A stretch of 64,000 bases of DNA from Actinomycetaceae bacterium (GCA_030532405.1 JAUNLF010000001.1:1-64000); one strand, 5' to 3'. Positions 1-9,064 are shown, counted from the stretch's first letter. The notes: generated from the sequence alone by a model not told the origin. Numbers and translations: made by a program.

Positions 1-58
1 ACCACAACAAGCGAAAACCCAATCTATAGACACACAAAATGTCCTATAACCCTGTTTT

Positions 59-89
59 TATAATCCCACTACTAGCATCTGGTGATGCT
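59..89 (+). promoter_or_regulatory. -10 box and 5' hairpin ahead of the surface-protein gene
   Basis: A perfect TATAAT lies at 59-64, without a convincing -35. Transcription would begin near 71, so the 16-nt inverted repeat AGCATC-TGGT-GATGCT (74-89) would sit at the very 5' end of a roughly 115-nt leader. The role of the hairpin is unknown; message stability is one possibility. Confidence 0.45.
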
Positions 90-188
90 TGCAGAAGCTG
101 ATCGATCTCTCGGATACCGAAAGCGTTCGACCGCGTATGCCTCTGGGTTGCGGTGTTGGAGCGATTCGCTGTCGGCTTGGAGGCAAAG

Positions 189-2561
189 ATGAAGAAAGAA
201 CTGAAACACAAGAGAAAGCGGTGGGGCAGGCTATCTGCTGTCCTGGCTGCTTTCACGGTTTTGCTGGGCTTGGTGGTGCCAAGTCTGGCCCCTGCGTTGA
301 CCGCCGAAGCGGCGATCGATCTGACCAAGGGAAACGTGATCGTCGAAAAGGAATTCGTGGGCATTTCGCAGAATGAGATTCCCACTAACTTTCAGATCAC
401 GTTAAAGTCTACAGACGGAAAGCATACGTACTCCACAAATGACGCTAATGTAGCAGACCCGCTTAAACCGGACATTAAACCGAATAGTGTGGTTCAGCGT
501 TGGAGGATCAACGGAGCACCGATTGGTGATTACACGATCTCTGAATCTGGCGAGGACGTTCCAGGTTATGAGGTAGCAGCAACTACGGTGACGGTTGATG
601 GAAACACGGTAGAACTCTCGGACGGGGTTTCCGTGAACATTCCTCAGCCATCTTTCACGGTAAAGAACGAGGGCGTAATTACATCTAACTCTTACAACGT
701 GTTCCCGGTTAAGTTGGATGATGTAAAGAACACATTCTTTGCGGCGTCTTCTACGGATGGCGTAATCCTCATTGTCACCCAGAATGTGGTTCCTCAGGAA
801 CAGAAGGAGCACATTGAAACCGGGGTTAGGAAGCTGGGCGCTAACTTTGCGAATAAGCGAATCGAGTATGTCGATATCGCCACCAAGGGCACAGACTTCA
901 AAGCGTTCGGGGTTCACATCACTTATTCACAGGCTGCCGGCGAAATTACAATCGAGCGTACAAAACAGTGGAATAAGGTCGCTACGTTGTTCTACGACGT
1001 CAGGGAGGCTACCCCGACGGCTCGCGTAACGAACACTTACAAGGAGGAGCCTGTCACGATCCCTGTTGAAAAGAAGTGGGCCGGTGATAGTGGTAAAGAT
1101 GCGGATCGCCCGGACTACGTGAAGGTCAATCTCTACGCGGGTATCGATCAGGATCCGACTGATTCACTAAAACTGACTGCGCCAGATTGGGCGGGTGAGT
1201 TTACGGGACTCGCCCGATTCGATGATAAAGGTGACCCAATCAACTACAAGGTTGAAGAAGTACCTGTTCCCGGCTACACTCCTTCGACGCCTGTAAAGAA
1301 CGATGATGGTAGTTTCACGATCACGAACACGCTTAAGCCTATGACTATTTCGGGTGAGAAGACTTGGGACGATAACAATGACCAGGATGGTAAGCGTCCG
1401 GAGCAGATCACGATCAATGTTCTTGCTGATGGTAAGAAGGTTGCTAGTGAGGTAGTCAAGGCGGATGCTGATGGTAAGTGGGCTTGGAGCTTTACTGATC
1501 TGCCGAAGTACAAAGACGGTCAGGAGATCAAGTACACCATTACTGAGGATGCTGTAGATTACTACACTCCTGAGTACGATGGTTACAACGTGACGAACAC
1601 TCATACTCCTGAAACCATGACTATCTCGGGTGAGAAGACTTGGGACGATAACAATGACCAGGATGGTAAGCGTCCGGAGCAGATCACGATCAATGTTCTT
1701 GCTGATGGTAAGAAGGTTGCTAGTGAGGTAGTCAAGGCGGATGCTGATGGTAAGTGGGCTTGGAGCTTTACTGATCTGCCGAAGTACAAAGACGGTCAGG
1801 AGATCAAGTACACCATTACTGAGGATGCTGTAGATTACTACACTCCTGAGTACGATGGTTACAACTTCACGAACACTCACACTCCGGGTAAGACCTCGGT
1901 TCAAGTAATCAAGGCTTGGGATGACGCCAATAACCAAGATGGTGTTCGTCCTGGCAGCGTTGAAATAACGCTGGTTGCTGATGGTGAAGTGACTGATAAG
2001 ACCCTCACGTTGAACGAGAAGAACAACTGGACCAGCACGTTCACAGAACTCGACGAGTACAAGGCCGGTAAGAAGATTGTTTACACGGTCAAGGAGCTCA
2101 AGCTCGATAACGGCTACAAGTCCGAGATCACTGGCGATGCTACGAAGGGCTTCGTAGTCAAGAACTCGCGTACCCCTGAAACCACTGCGGTTGAAGGCGT
2201 GAAGACGTGGGAAGACAAGGACAACAAGTCCGGCAAGCGTCCAGAATCGATTACGATCAACCTCCTTGCCAATGGCAAGGAAATCCAGGAAGTCAAGGTA
2301 ACCGCCAAGGACGACTGGAAGTGGACCTTCACCGACCTACCTAAGTTCGAGAATGGTAAGGAAATCACCTACACCATCACCGAAGACAAGGTAAAGGGAT
2401 ACACCACGAAGGTCGACGGCTACAACGTAACCAACACGATCATTCCGGAAAAGCCTGCACTACCCAAGACAGGTGCCAGCACCGGCCTATTCACCGGCCT
2501 AGCTGCAGCACTCCTCGGCGTAGGTGGCCTACTCGTCGCCCTACGCAGGAAACACGGATAA
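189..2561 (+). CDS. LPXTG-anchored Cna-B repeat surface protein (pilin/adhesin-like)
   Basis: A secreted, wall-anchored surface protein of about 790 residues. I chose the ATG at 189 because GGAGG (179-183) precedes it at 5 nt; an in-frame ATG at 153 has no such site. It shows a basic N-terminus and hydrophobic signal segment (about residues 10-40), a unique N-terminal region, then five Cna-B domains from about residue 283. Each has the K-W-(D/E)-D start, the Y-x-(I/V)-x-E strand and the (V/F)TNT end expected for Lys-Asn isopeptide-bonded folds. The sorting signal LPKTG is at 758-762, followed by a hydrophobic stretch and RRKHG tail, so sortase should attach it to peptidoglycan or to a pilus. 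No sortase gene is seen here; one could lie upstream of the window. Ligand unknown. Domains two and three are nearly identical at DNA level. Confidence 0.88.
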   Translation: MKKELKHKRKRWGRLSAVLAAFTVLLGLVVPSLAPALTAEAAIDLTKGNVIVEKEFVGISQNEIPTNFQITLKSTDGKHTYSTNDANVADPLKPDIKPNSVVQRWRINGAPIGDYTISESGEDVPGYEVAATTVTVDGNTVELSDGVSVNIPQPSFTVKNEGVITSNSYNVFPVKLDDVKNTFFAASSTDGVILIVTQNVVPQEQKEHIETGVRKLGANFANKRIEYVDIATKGTDFKAFGVHITYSQAAGEITIERTKQWNKVATLFYDVREATPTARVTNTYKEEPVTIPVEKKWAGDSGKDADRPDYVKVNLYAGIDQDPTDSLKLTAPDWAGEFTGLARFDDKGDPINYKVEEVPVPGYTPSTPVKNDDGSFTITNTLKPMTISGEKTWDDNNDQDGKRPEQITINVLADGKKVASEVVKADADGKWAWSFTDLPKYKDGQEIKYTITEDAVDYYTPEYDGYNVTNTHTPETMTISGEKTWDDNNDQDGKRPEQITINVLADGKKVASEVVKADADGKWAWSFTDLPKYKDGQEIKYTITEDAVDYYTPEYDGYNFTNTHTPGKTSVQVIKAWDDANNQDGVRPGSVEITLVADGEVTDKTLTLNEKNNWTSTFTELDEYKAGKKIVYTVKELKLDNGYKSEITGDATKGFVVKNSRTPETTAVEGVKTWEDKDNKSGKRPESITINLLANGKEIQEVKVTAKDDWKWTFTDLPKFENGKEITYTITEDKVKGYTTKVDGYNVTNTIIPEKPALPKTGASTGLFTGLAAALLGVGGLLVALRRKHG
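1350..1865 (+). repeat. Tandem 276-bp repeat encoding two identical Cna-B domains
   Basis: Bases 1350-1589 and 1626-1865 are identical over 240 bp at an offset of 276 bp (92 codons). The flanking domains are only similar in protein, so this is a recent in-frame duplication or gene conversion. Copy number is likely to vary between strains by recombination. Confidence 0.95.
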
Positions 2562-2635
2562 CAACACAGGCTGCGACACTGGTAAAGGACACTAACCACT
2601 AGAATCCACTACCAGTCCGCACCCCACACAAACAG

Positions 2636-2681
2636 TTTGGGGCTCTCCAACACCGAACACACGGTGCCAGAGAGCCCCAAA
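2636..2681. terminator. Bidirectional terminator hairpin between the surface-protein gene and tal
   Basis: An 11-bp perfect stem, TTTGGGGCTCT (2636-2646) with AGAGCCCCAAA (2671-2681), has an inner CACCG/CGGTG pair. It sits between two convergent genes and can serve both. Confidence 0.8.
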
Positions 2682-2716
2682 CTCATACCAAAAACAGGCC
2701 CTAAACCACGCCCACC

Positions 2717-3823
2717 CTAACCAACATCACCCAACGCCCCCTCAACATTCCCAAGCAACACACCCCACGCAACCTCAAACTTCTCCACACCCTCCCTCAA
2801 AAGCCGACCAGAAACATCCTCAAAACTAATCCCAAGCTCCTCAAGCCTTACAAACAATTCACGAGACTCCGCAACGCTAGGGCGAACAGCGTCACCCCTC
2901 AAAACAGACCCCGCAGCCACCGCACGCAAAGTCTTCTCCGGCAACGTATTCACCGTGTCATCCACCGCCAACTCATCCACATACAAAGTAGGAGACAGCG
3001 AAGCATCCTTCACACCCGTCGAAGCCCACAGGGGCCGCTGCCTATTAGCCCCCACACTCTCCAACGCCCTCCAACGATCACCAGCAAGCGACTCCTCATA
3101 CGCAGCATAAGCCAAACGAGCATTCGCAACACCCATCTTTGACCGCAGCTCGCGCGCCTCATCCGAACCCAACTCATCCAACTTCGGATCAATCATCGAA
3201 TCCACGCGAGACACAAAAAACGACGCAACAGAATGAATCTTCGATACGTCCAAACCACGCTCCAAAGCTTCTTCCAAACCCGTCATGTAAGCATCAATCA
3301 CGTCGCGATACTGATCCACCGAAAAAATCAGCGTCACGTTCACAGAAACACCCGAAGCTATCGCCTCAGTCACTGCCGGTAACGATTCCGGAGTCGCGGG
3401 AATCTTAATCATCGTATTCGGCTTGCCAACACGGTCCCACAAGTCTTTCGCCTGCTCAATCGTCTTAACCATGTCAGCCGAATACCGTGGATCAACCTCG
3501 ATCGAAACCCGGCCATCCCGACCATCTGTCTTCTCATAAATCGGCATCAAAATATCCGCCGCATCGCGAACATCATCCACAATCATCTCGAAGACAGCCT
3601 CATCTACGCTCACCCCGCGCTTCGCTAAGTCCTCGATCTGATCCGCATAATCCGCGCCATCACCAATAGCAGCCGAGAAAATCGCCGGATTCGTGGTCAC
3701 ACCAACCACATGATCCTCATCAATCCGTTCCTGCAAGTTACCCGAGCGAATACGCCCTCGCGATAAATCATCCAACCAAATCGACACACCGATTTCCGAC
3801 AGTTCAGCAAGCTTGTCACTCAT
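2717..3823 (-). CDS. tal: Transaldolase
   Basis: Transfers a dihydroxyacetone unit from sedoheptulose 7-phosphate to glyceraldehyde 3-phosphate in the non-oxidative pentose phosphate pathway, in the cytosol. The protein is about 368 residues, the length of the actinobacterial single-domain type. It shows the N-terminal GVTTNPAIF motif, the Schiff-base lysine in TMIKIPAT, and the later NVTLIFS and ASFFVSRVD strands. The inner ATG at 3823 is preferred because GGAAGG lies 6 nt ahead of it; an ATG five codons upstream has GAGGA only 3 nt away. Transketolase, its usual neighbour, is not in the window; the gene stands alone and converges on the surface-protein gene across a shared terminator. Confidence 0.93.
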   Translation of the reverse strand: MSDKLAELSEIGVSIWLDDLSRGRIRSGNLQERIDEDHVVGVTTNPAIFSAAIGDGADYADQIEDLAKRGVSVDEAVFEMIVDDVRDAADILMPIYEKTDGRDGRVSIEVDPRYSADMVKTIEQAKDLWDRVGKPNTMIKIPATPESLPAVTEAIASGVSVNVTLIFSVDQYRDVIDAYMTGLEEALERGLDVSKIHSVASFFVSRVDSMIDPKLDELGSDEARELRSKMGVANARLAYAAYEESLAGDRWRALESVGANRQRPLWASTGVKDASLSPTLYVDELAVDDTVNTLPEKTLRAVAAGSVLRGDAVRPSVAESRELFVRLEELGISFEDVSGRLLREGVEKFEVAWGVLLGNVEGALGDVG

Positions 3824-4029
3824 TAGTTTTCCTTCCATGAATCCTCATTGACACACTTCCAAAGCTCGCAGACAACCCACCTTCACCACACAAATTTCAA
3901 TAGATTGCCTCCGCCCCTACTCGCAGACTACCCGCAACAACACCTCGGACATGCCGCAGACGCAAAGTAAAACCCGCAAACTGTTAAACACCGAAAGCCC
4001 AGCCAGATGAGGGTTAACAGCAAACCTCG

Positions 4030-4035
4030 TAAACT
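4030..4035 (+). promoter_or_regulatory. -10 box TAAACT, leaderless start
   Basis: TAAACT ends 7 nt before the ATG at 4043, so the message should begin at or next to that codon. This favours the inner start over the ATG at 4007. Confidence 0.55.
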
Positions 4036-4042
4036 GGTTCAC

Positions 4043-4753
4043 ATGCACATTGACATTTGGAGCGACATCGCCTGCCCATGGTCCTACCTGGGCGTTCGGC
4101 ACATGCGGCAAGCACTCGCCAGCTTTCCACGCAAACACGAAGTCACAATCCGACTCCACGCGTACCTACTACAACCAGAACTCGACAGGCTCCTAGACGA
4201 ATCCGAACCCGACTTTATGGCCCGAACCAAAGGCATGAGCCGCGCAGAAGTCGATGAAGCCCTCCTATCCATCTCGAAGCTAGCGCGCCAAGACGGCATC
4301 GAAATCAACTGGGACCAAGTCAAAGTCGCGCCCACCACCAACGCGCACCGCCTGGTCGGCCTCGCCCGCGAAGTCGACATCGAAAACGACACGACCACCG
4401 GCCCCGACACGCTAGAACTACGCGTCAACGAAGCCCTCCAACGCGCACGCTTCGAATACGGCATGGACGTGTCCCACCCCGAAACCCTCATCAATATTGC
4501 GCAGGATTTCGACATCGAGGGCGGACGCGTACTAGCCGCTTTGGAAAGCCAAGAAACCGCGGGAGAAGTCTTCTCAGACTTCCAGATCGGCGTCCAAATG
4601 GGTGTCGACGCCGTGCCCGTGTTCGTGTTTGACCAGGCGCTGATCATGCAGGGCACGCAGCCTCGAATCGCTTTCGAAAACGCGCTTGTGACAGCATGGA
4701 ACCATTCAAACCCCGAAGACCCCGTGGAAGGACCCGTAGCCGACAATGAGTGA
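4043..4753 (+). CDS. DsbA-family FrnE-like oxidoreductase
   Basis: A thioredoxin-fold protein of about 236 residues. It opens with a strand (HIDIWSD) and a CPWS site (Cys11-Pro-Trp-Ser) with only one catalytic cysteine. It continues with the helical insertion and the cis-proline region (GVDAVPVFVF) of the FrnE branch. Single-cysteine members often bind glutathione-like or other thiol substrates; the true substrate here is unknown. There is no signal peptide, so it is cytosolic. The ATG at 4043 follows a -10 box at leaderless distance. The last 8 nt overlap the next gene (ATGAGTGA), so translation is coupled to the GNAT fusion gene. Confidence 0.82.
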   Translation: MHIDIWSDIACPWSYLGVRHMRQALASFPRKHEVTIRLHAYLLQPELDRLLDESEPDFMARTKGMSRAEVDEALLSISKLARQDGIEINWDQVKVAPTTNAHRLVGLAREVDIENDTTTGPDTLELRVNEALQRARFEYGMDVSHPETLINIAQDFDIEGGRVLAALESQETAGEVFSDFQIGVQMGVDAVPVFVFDQALIMQGTQPRIAFENALVTAWNHSNPEDPVEGPVADNE

Positions 4754-5816
4754 AACACTAACCGGACAACGAGTTCGCCTACGCGGCGCCAAAGCCTCGG
4801 ACATTCCCGCGATCGTAGTCGCAGCCAGCGATCCGCGAGTCTCGGCCTACACGTCCGTACCCTCACCCTACGAAGTTAAGCACGCCGAATCGTGGATCGC
4901 GGCAGGCTCTAACATGCAGCATCCGGAAGTAAACTGGCTCGTCGAAACTCTGGAAGGACAGTTCGTCGGAGTTTTCAGCTTCGAACACTACAACGAATTC
5001 CAACGCAGCGTGAGCGTGGGCTACTGGGCGGCAGCATCCTCGCGCGGCAAAGGCTACATGCGCGAAGCCGCAAAACTCGCCATCGAACACGCGTTTTCCA
5101 CGTCCAACCTTGAAAAAATTACGTGGCAAGCCCACGTCGGCAACGATGCGTCGTGGAAACTCGCGTGGAACCTCGGATTCACATTCGAGGGCGTGACCCG
5201 CCACGTGCGCGAATCTAACAGTCGAGTCGTAAACATGTGGTCCGGCTCCCTGCTACGCGGCGAAAAGCTGGAGCCCACCAACGACAAGCGCCTACCTAAA
5301 TACTTCGACGTGGAAGACTACTCCGACGTGGACCCGGCAAAGCGACCCTACGATTCACGCAGGCCGCAAATGCTAGTAAAACAGTTCCACGACGTTTACA
5401 ACCTGCCCGTCCTCCTAGGTGAAACTCCAAGCGCGGACAGGGAGCGCATCCACATGAGGATGGGCCTTGTATCCGAGGAGTACCAAGAACTAACCACCGC
5501 CCTCTACGGCGAAAAAGCCGGCGAAATCATCGCGTTAGCACAAGGCGAAGCCAAAACAGCTGACGACCACACGCGCGACACGATCGAAGTAGCCGACGCC
5601 CTAGCCGACCTCGTATACGTCATTTACGGAATGGCCCTAGAATGCGGCATCGACCTCGATGCCGTACTAGAAGAAGTGCAGGCATCAAACCTGTCGAAAC
5701 TCGGTGAAGATGGCAAACCAATCTACCGCGAAGACGGCAAAGTCTTAAAGGGCCCCGGATTTTTTAACCCCAACATCGCTCGCGCGCTCGGGCTAGAAAA
5801 GGAAGAAACTGAATGA
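4746..5816 (+). CDS. GNAT acetyltransferase fused to a MazG/PRA-PH-like NTP pyrophosphohydrolase domain
   Basis: A two-domain protein of 356 residues. Residues 5-170 are a RimJ/RimL-type GNAT domain with the acetyl-CoA loop around R100-G-K-G-Y and the closing GFTFEG motif. After a charged linker, residues about 205-345 resemble the all-alpha NTP-pyrophosphohydrolase (MazG / phosphoribosyl-ATP pyrophosphatase) superfamily. The metal-binding EEYQE (244-248) and EVADALAD (281-288) give the EExxE...ExxD pattern, followed by a SNLSKLGEDGKP segment. The acetyl acceptor and the nucleotide substrate are not predictable. It overlaps its upstream neighbour by 8 nt and its downstream neighbour by 4 nt (ATGA), so the three products are probably made together. 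I do not know this fusion as a named family. Confidence 0.8.
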   Translation: MSETLTGQRVRLRGAKASDIPAIVVAASDPRVSAYTSVPSPYEVKHAESWIAAGSNMQHPEVNWLVETLEGQFVGVFSFEHYNEFQRSVSVGYWAAASSRGKGYMREAAKLAIEHAFSTSNLEKITWQAHVGNDASWKLAWNLGFTFEGVTRHVRESNSRVVNMWSGSLLRGEKLEPTNDKRLPKYFDVEDYSDVDPAKRPYDSRRPQMLVKQFHDVYNLPVLLGETPSADRERIHMRMGLVSEEYQELTTALYGEKAGEIIALAQGEAKTADDHTRDTIEVADALADLVYVIYGMALECGIDLDAVLEEVQASNLSKLGEDGKPIYREDGKVLKGPGFFNPNIARALGLEKEETE

Positions 5817-7735
5817 GCAAAATCGAGAAGCTACTGCCAAACTTTGCAGAACTGACGCCATCCGAATGTGAACGCATCACGTTCGAGGCAATGGACGTGT
5901 ACAAGCAGACACTCCAAAGCCTTGAAGACGCGCCCGCAACCGTCGAGGACTTCCTAATCCCTTGGGACGAGGCCGTCCAGCAGTTCGAACGCGTAGTCGG
6001 CCCAGTCTTCACACTAATGAGCGCTGTCGGCGGCGAAGAGTTCGACGCGTTGGAGCAGACCCTCGATGAGCCACTCACGCGCCTCACCTCCTGGGTACAA
6101 ACCAACGAGAACCTGTACGAAAACTTCGTACAGCTGCAAAAGTTGGACCTGGACCCCGAAAGCGCATACTTCGTTGAAACAGAGCTAAAAGACTTCCGCC
6201 TGGGCGGCATCGACCTGGACGAAGACGGCCGCAAAGCACTGGAAGAAGTCGACCTCGAGATCGCCTCAATCGCGACCCAGTACAGCCAGAAGGTCTCAAA
6301 AATGCTCGGCGAAAAAGTCGAGGTCGGCGGCAAGAAATATCAGCTGAACAACTTCACCAACCAGCTCGCACTAACCGACATTGACGACCCGAAGCTACGC
6401 GAAGAGCTCCTAGAAATCTCGCTAAACCGCGGGTTCGGCGGCGACCACGACACGCGCGACCTCGTCCTCAAAATGGCAAAAGCACGCAACCGTCGCGCAC
6501 ACATCCTCGGATTTGATAACCACGCCGAAGTCGTGTTGGAAACCGAAACCGCACCGTCCACCGACGCTGTTTACAGCCTGCTGAGCGAAGTCTCCCAGGC
6601 CGCAGTGAAAGCGCTAGAAACAGACGCGGAAACTTTGAAACAACGCGCGGCGAAAGACGGCCTCGAAGACTTCAAAGCATCAGACTGGCTGTACTACCAG
6701 GAACGCGAAAAACACGACGCACTAGGGCTTTCCTCCGAGGCACTAAAACCGTACCTGGAGCTGTGGAACGTCCTCGAAAATGGCGTATTCTACGCGGCAA
6801 ACAACATCTACGGCGTCACCGCGAAGCGTCGCGAAGACCTACGCGGCTGGGACCCGTCGATGCGCGTTTACGAGTTGGAGGACGAGACGGGCAAGTCGCT
6901 CGGCATCTTCCTAGCCGACCCCTACACGCGCCCCGGAAAGAGCGGAGGCGCCTGGATGAACTCGCTGATCCAGGGATACTCCAAGACGGACTACGAGTCG
7001 ATCATCATTAACTGCGCAAACTTCGAACCGGTCGAAGAGGGCGAAGACAAGTTCATCGTATGGGACGAAGTGGAAACCCTATTCCACGAGTTCGGCCACG
7101 CGCTACACGGCTTCTTGTCCAAAACCAAGTACGCGTCTACCGCGGGCACGAACGTTCCGCGGGATTTCGTTGAACTACCGTCTCAGCTAAACGAAATGTG
7201 GGCGTACAACCCGCAGGTAATCGAGAACTACGCGCGCCACCACGAAACCGGCGAAGTCATGCCCGAAGACATGCGCGCCCAGCTACAACAGTCCAAAACC
7301 TTCGGCCAGGCGCACGCCACCGTCGAGTTCTGCGCGTCCGCCCTCCTGGACCACCTGTGGTACTCCAACGCCGAAATCGAGCAGGTAAACGACGTTGCCA
7401 AGTATGAACAAGATGCCCTAGAAAAGGCGGGAGTGGCGAGCGCCCTCGTACCCCCGCGCTACAGGTCCACATACTTCCCGCACGCGTTCACAGTCGGATA
7501 CGACGCCGGATACTACTCATACATGTGGGCCGAAGCGCTGGTCGCCGAGTGCGAAAACTGGTTCAAAACAACGGCAGCTAAGGACGGCGACGGCGGTTTG
7601 AACCGCGAGGCTGGCAAGGCAATCACCGACGCAATCCTCTCGCGCGGCTCGTCGCGTGACCCGCAAGAGTCCTTCAAGGCCCTGATCGGCCACGACGCGT
7701 CCGCTAAGGCTATCCTTTCGCGCCGCGGACTGTAG
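5813..7735 (+). CDS. M3-family zinc metallopeptidase (Dcp-like peptidyl-dipeptidase)
   Basis: A cytosolic zinc peptidase of 640 residues, within the range of thimet-oligopeptidase-like enzymes. The HExxH site is HEFGH at residues 425-429, in the family context ETLFHEFGHALHG. It is followed by DFVELPSQ, which supplies the third zinc ligand Glu, and near the end by YFPHAF and GYDAGYYSYMW, the substrate-binding tyrosine segment. Such enzymes degrade short peptides; whether it removes dipeptides (Dcp) or cuts internally (PepF) cannot be settled here, though the HEFGHALHG context and overall layout favour Dcp. It is the last gene of the operon with the FrnE-like and GNAT-fusion genes. Confidence 0.9.
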   Translation: MSKIEKLLPNFAELTPSECERITFEAMDVYKQTLQSLEDAPATVEDFLIPWDEAVQQFERVVGPVFTLMSAVGGEEFDALEQTLDEPLTRLTSWVQTNENLYENFVQLQKLDLDPESAYFVETELKDFRLGGIDLDEDGRKALEEVDLEIASIATQYSQKVSKMLGEKVEVGGKKYQLNNFTNQLALTDIDDPKLREELLEISLNRGFGGDHDTRDLVLKMAKARNRRAHILGFDNHAEVVLETETAPSTDAVYSLLSEVSQAAVKALETDAETLKQRAAKDGLEDFKASDWLYYQEREKHDALGLSSEALKPYLELWNVLENGVFYAANNIYGVTAKRREDLRGWDPSMRVYELEDETGKSLGIFLADPYTRPGKSGGAWMNSLIQGYSKTDYESIIINCANFEPVEEGEDKFIVWDEVETLFHEFGHALHGFLSKTKYASTAGTNVPRDFVELPSQLNEMWAYNPQVIENYARHHETGEVMPEDMRAQLQQSKTFGQAHATVEFCASALLDHLWYSNAEIEQVNDVAKYEQDALEKAGVASALVPPRYRSTYFPHAFTVGYDAGYYSYMWAEALVAECENWFKTTAAKDGDGGLNREAGKAITDAILSRGSSRDPQESFKALIGHDASAKAILSRRGL

Positions 7736-7738
7736 AGT
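7733..7738 (+). promoter_or_regulatory. -10 box TAGAGT, leaderless start
   Basis: TAGAGT overlaps the end of the M3 peptidase gene and lies 6 nt ahead of the ATG at 7745. Confidence 0.5.
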
Positions 7739-7744
7739 AGAGCC

Positions 7745-8050
7745 ATGGGTACAAATCCGCAAGACGCACTCAATCGTCTCATTGCAGCTTTCGAAGCACA
7801 CGCACAAGCCGCACGCGCGGCCGACATGGCCGACGCCAGCATCGTGGAAGCCGCGGAGGCACGCCTTCGCGACGCCTTCTTCACCTACGACGACGTGTTG
7901 TTCAACAACTACGGAGTAGACCTGCCGTTTGACGTAATCGACGAAGACGACCTCGACGACGATTCCGACGAGGACGACTACGATGATGATGACTACGACG
8001 ACTGGGAAGAATACGACGAAGACGACCTGGACGGTGACCTAGACGACTAG
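7745..8050 (+). CDS. Small protein with Asp/Glu-rich tail, function unknown
   Basis: A 101-residue protein. Residues 1-60 look helical and alanine-rich (ALNRLIAAFEAHAQAA, then a second helix ending FTYDDVLFNNYGVDLPFD). Residues about 65-101 are almost entirely Asp, Glu and Tyr. Such tails can mimic nucleic acid or bind cations, but no family is recognised and no function is claimed. It starts leaderless just after the M3 peptidase gene and meets the aldo/keto reductase gene stop-to-stop with 2 nt between them. The Asp codons are mixed GAC and GAT, which argues against a simple-repeat artefact. Confidence 0.65.
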   Translation: MGTNPQDALNRLIAAFEAHAQAARAADMADASIVEAAEARLRDAFFTYDDVLFNNYGVDLPFDVIDEDDLDDDSDEDDYDDDDYDDWEEYDEDDLDGDLDD

Positions 8051-8052
8051 GA

Positions 8053-9027
8053 CTACCGGGCGTTAGTTTCGGGGTATCCAACCTCGATTGCGGAAACGTC
8101 ATTCAAAGCATCTACCAATGGCTGGGGGAGTACGAAATGTGCTCCCTCAGCTATTTGTTTCATCTGCAGGCCCGTGCGCGGGCCAACCAGCGCGGACGTG
8201 ACGCGCGGCTGGTTCTTAAGCCACGCGAGCGCAACCGTGGTGGGCGAAGTGTCCAACCCGTTTGCCGTGGCAAGGACGGCCTCAACAATCCCACTGTGAC
8301 GTTCAGTTAAATACGGCTGGACGAATCCGGACAGGATCGGGGACGCGGCGCGCGAGTCCGGGGGCGTGGAATGACGATATTTCGCCGTGAGGACGCCGCG
8401 GGCCAGTGCCGACCACGCGATGAAACCGAGGCCGGCCTTCTGTACGCCGGGCAAAAGTTCGCGTTCAACTCCGCGTTGCAAGAGCGAATACTCCGCCGAC
8501 ACGGCGGCCAACGGGGTGCTCAATTGCTGAGCCAAGAAATGCATCTGCGCGGTATCCCACGCGCTGTGGTTAGCTATCCCGATGTAGCGGATGCGACCCG
8601 AACGCAGGGCAATGTCGAGGGTGGACAAGGTTTCCTCGATAGGCGTCATCGGGTCGGGACGCTGAAGCAAATACACGTCAATGTAGTCCGTTTGCAACGC
8701 CCTCAATGAACGGTCGATAGAACCCAGTAGGGCGTTCTTTGACGCGGAAAACCGGTTGCCATCCGCAGCCGGCACGAAACCGCCCTTCGTAACGATTACA
8801 ACGTCGTCTCGACTTGCTTGGGCCTGCTGCAACACCTCGCCCACAGTGGATTCGGCAGCACCCTCACCGTAAGTGGGGGAGGTATCGATCAGGTTTCCAC
8901 CAATCGCCAAGAACTCATTAAAGATGTCTTCGGCTTCCGACAAGGTCGTGTCACGGCCCCACGTGAGGGTGCCGAGTCCGATAGGAGAGACCTGCAAACC
9001 AGTGTTACCGAGTAGTCGATGTCGCAT
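8053..9027 (-). CDS. Aldo/keto reductase
   Basis: An NAD(P)H-dependent oxidoreductase of 324 residues with the (beta/alpha)8 fold of the aldo/keto reductase superfamily. The start is RLLGNTGLQVSPIGLGT. The catalytic Asp and Tyr lie in NLIDTSPTYGEG, the Lys in VIVTKGGF, and the C-terminal cofactor-binding region contains VALAWLKNQPRVTSALVGPR. The substrate is unknown; the layout is that of the YajO/YghZ-like general reductases. It is divergent from uppP with 45 bp between starts and appears leaderless. Confidence 0.88.
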   Translation of the reverse strand: MRHRLLGNTGLQVSPIGLGTLTWGRDTTLSEAEDIFNEFLAIGGNLIDTSPTYGEGAAESTVGEVLQQAQASRDDVVIVTKGGFVPAADGNRFSASKNALLGSIDRSLRALQTDYIDVYLLQRPDPMTPIEETLSTLDIALRSGRIRYIGIANHSAWDTAQMHFLAQQLSTPLAAVSAEYSLLQRGVERELLPGVQKAGLGFIAWSALARGVLTAKYRHSTPPDSRAASPILSGFVQPYLTERHSGIVEAVLATANGLDTSPTTVALAWLKNQPRVTSALVGPRTGLQMKQIAEGAHFVLPQPLVDALNDVSAIEVGYPETNAR

Positions 9028-9034
9028 GTCTCAT

Positions 9035-9040
9035 AGGGTA
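9035..9040 (-). promoter_or_regulatory. -10 box TACCCT, leaderless start
   Basis: On the minus strand TACCCT lies 7 nt ahead of the aldo/keto reductase ATG at 9027. Confidence 0.5.
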
Positions 9041-9058
9041 GTCGAAAGAGTTGGGCGG

Positions 9059-9064
9059 TAGGGT
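9059..9064 (+). promoter_or_regulatory. -10 box TAGGGT, probable near-leaderless start of uppP
   Basis: TAGGGT lies 8 nt ahead of the ATG at 9073 and no Shine-Dalgarno sequence is present. Confidence 0.45.

Noticed and set aside
1167..1937. Long minus-strand open frame over the Cna-B repeats
   Set aside because: It is a mirror of the duplicated coding repeat, has no ribosome site, and its product has no coherent features.
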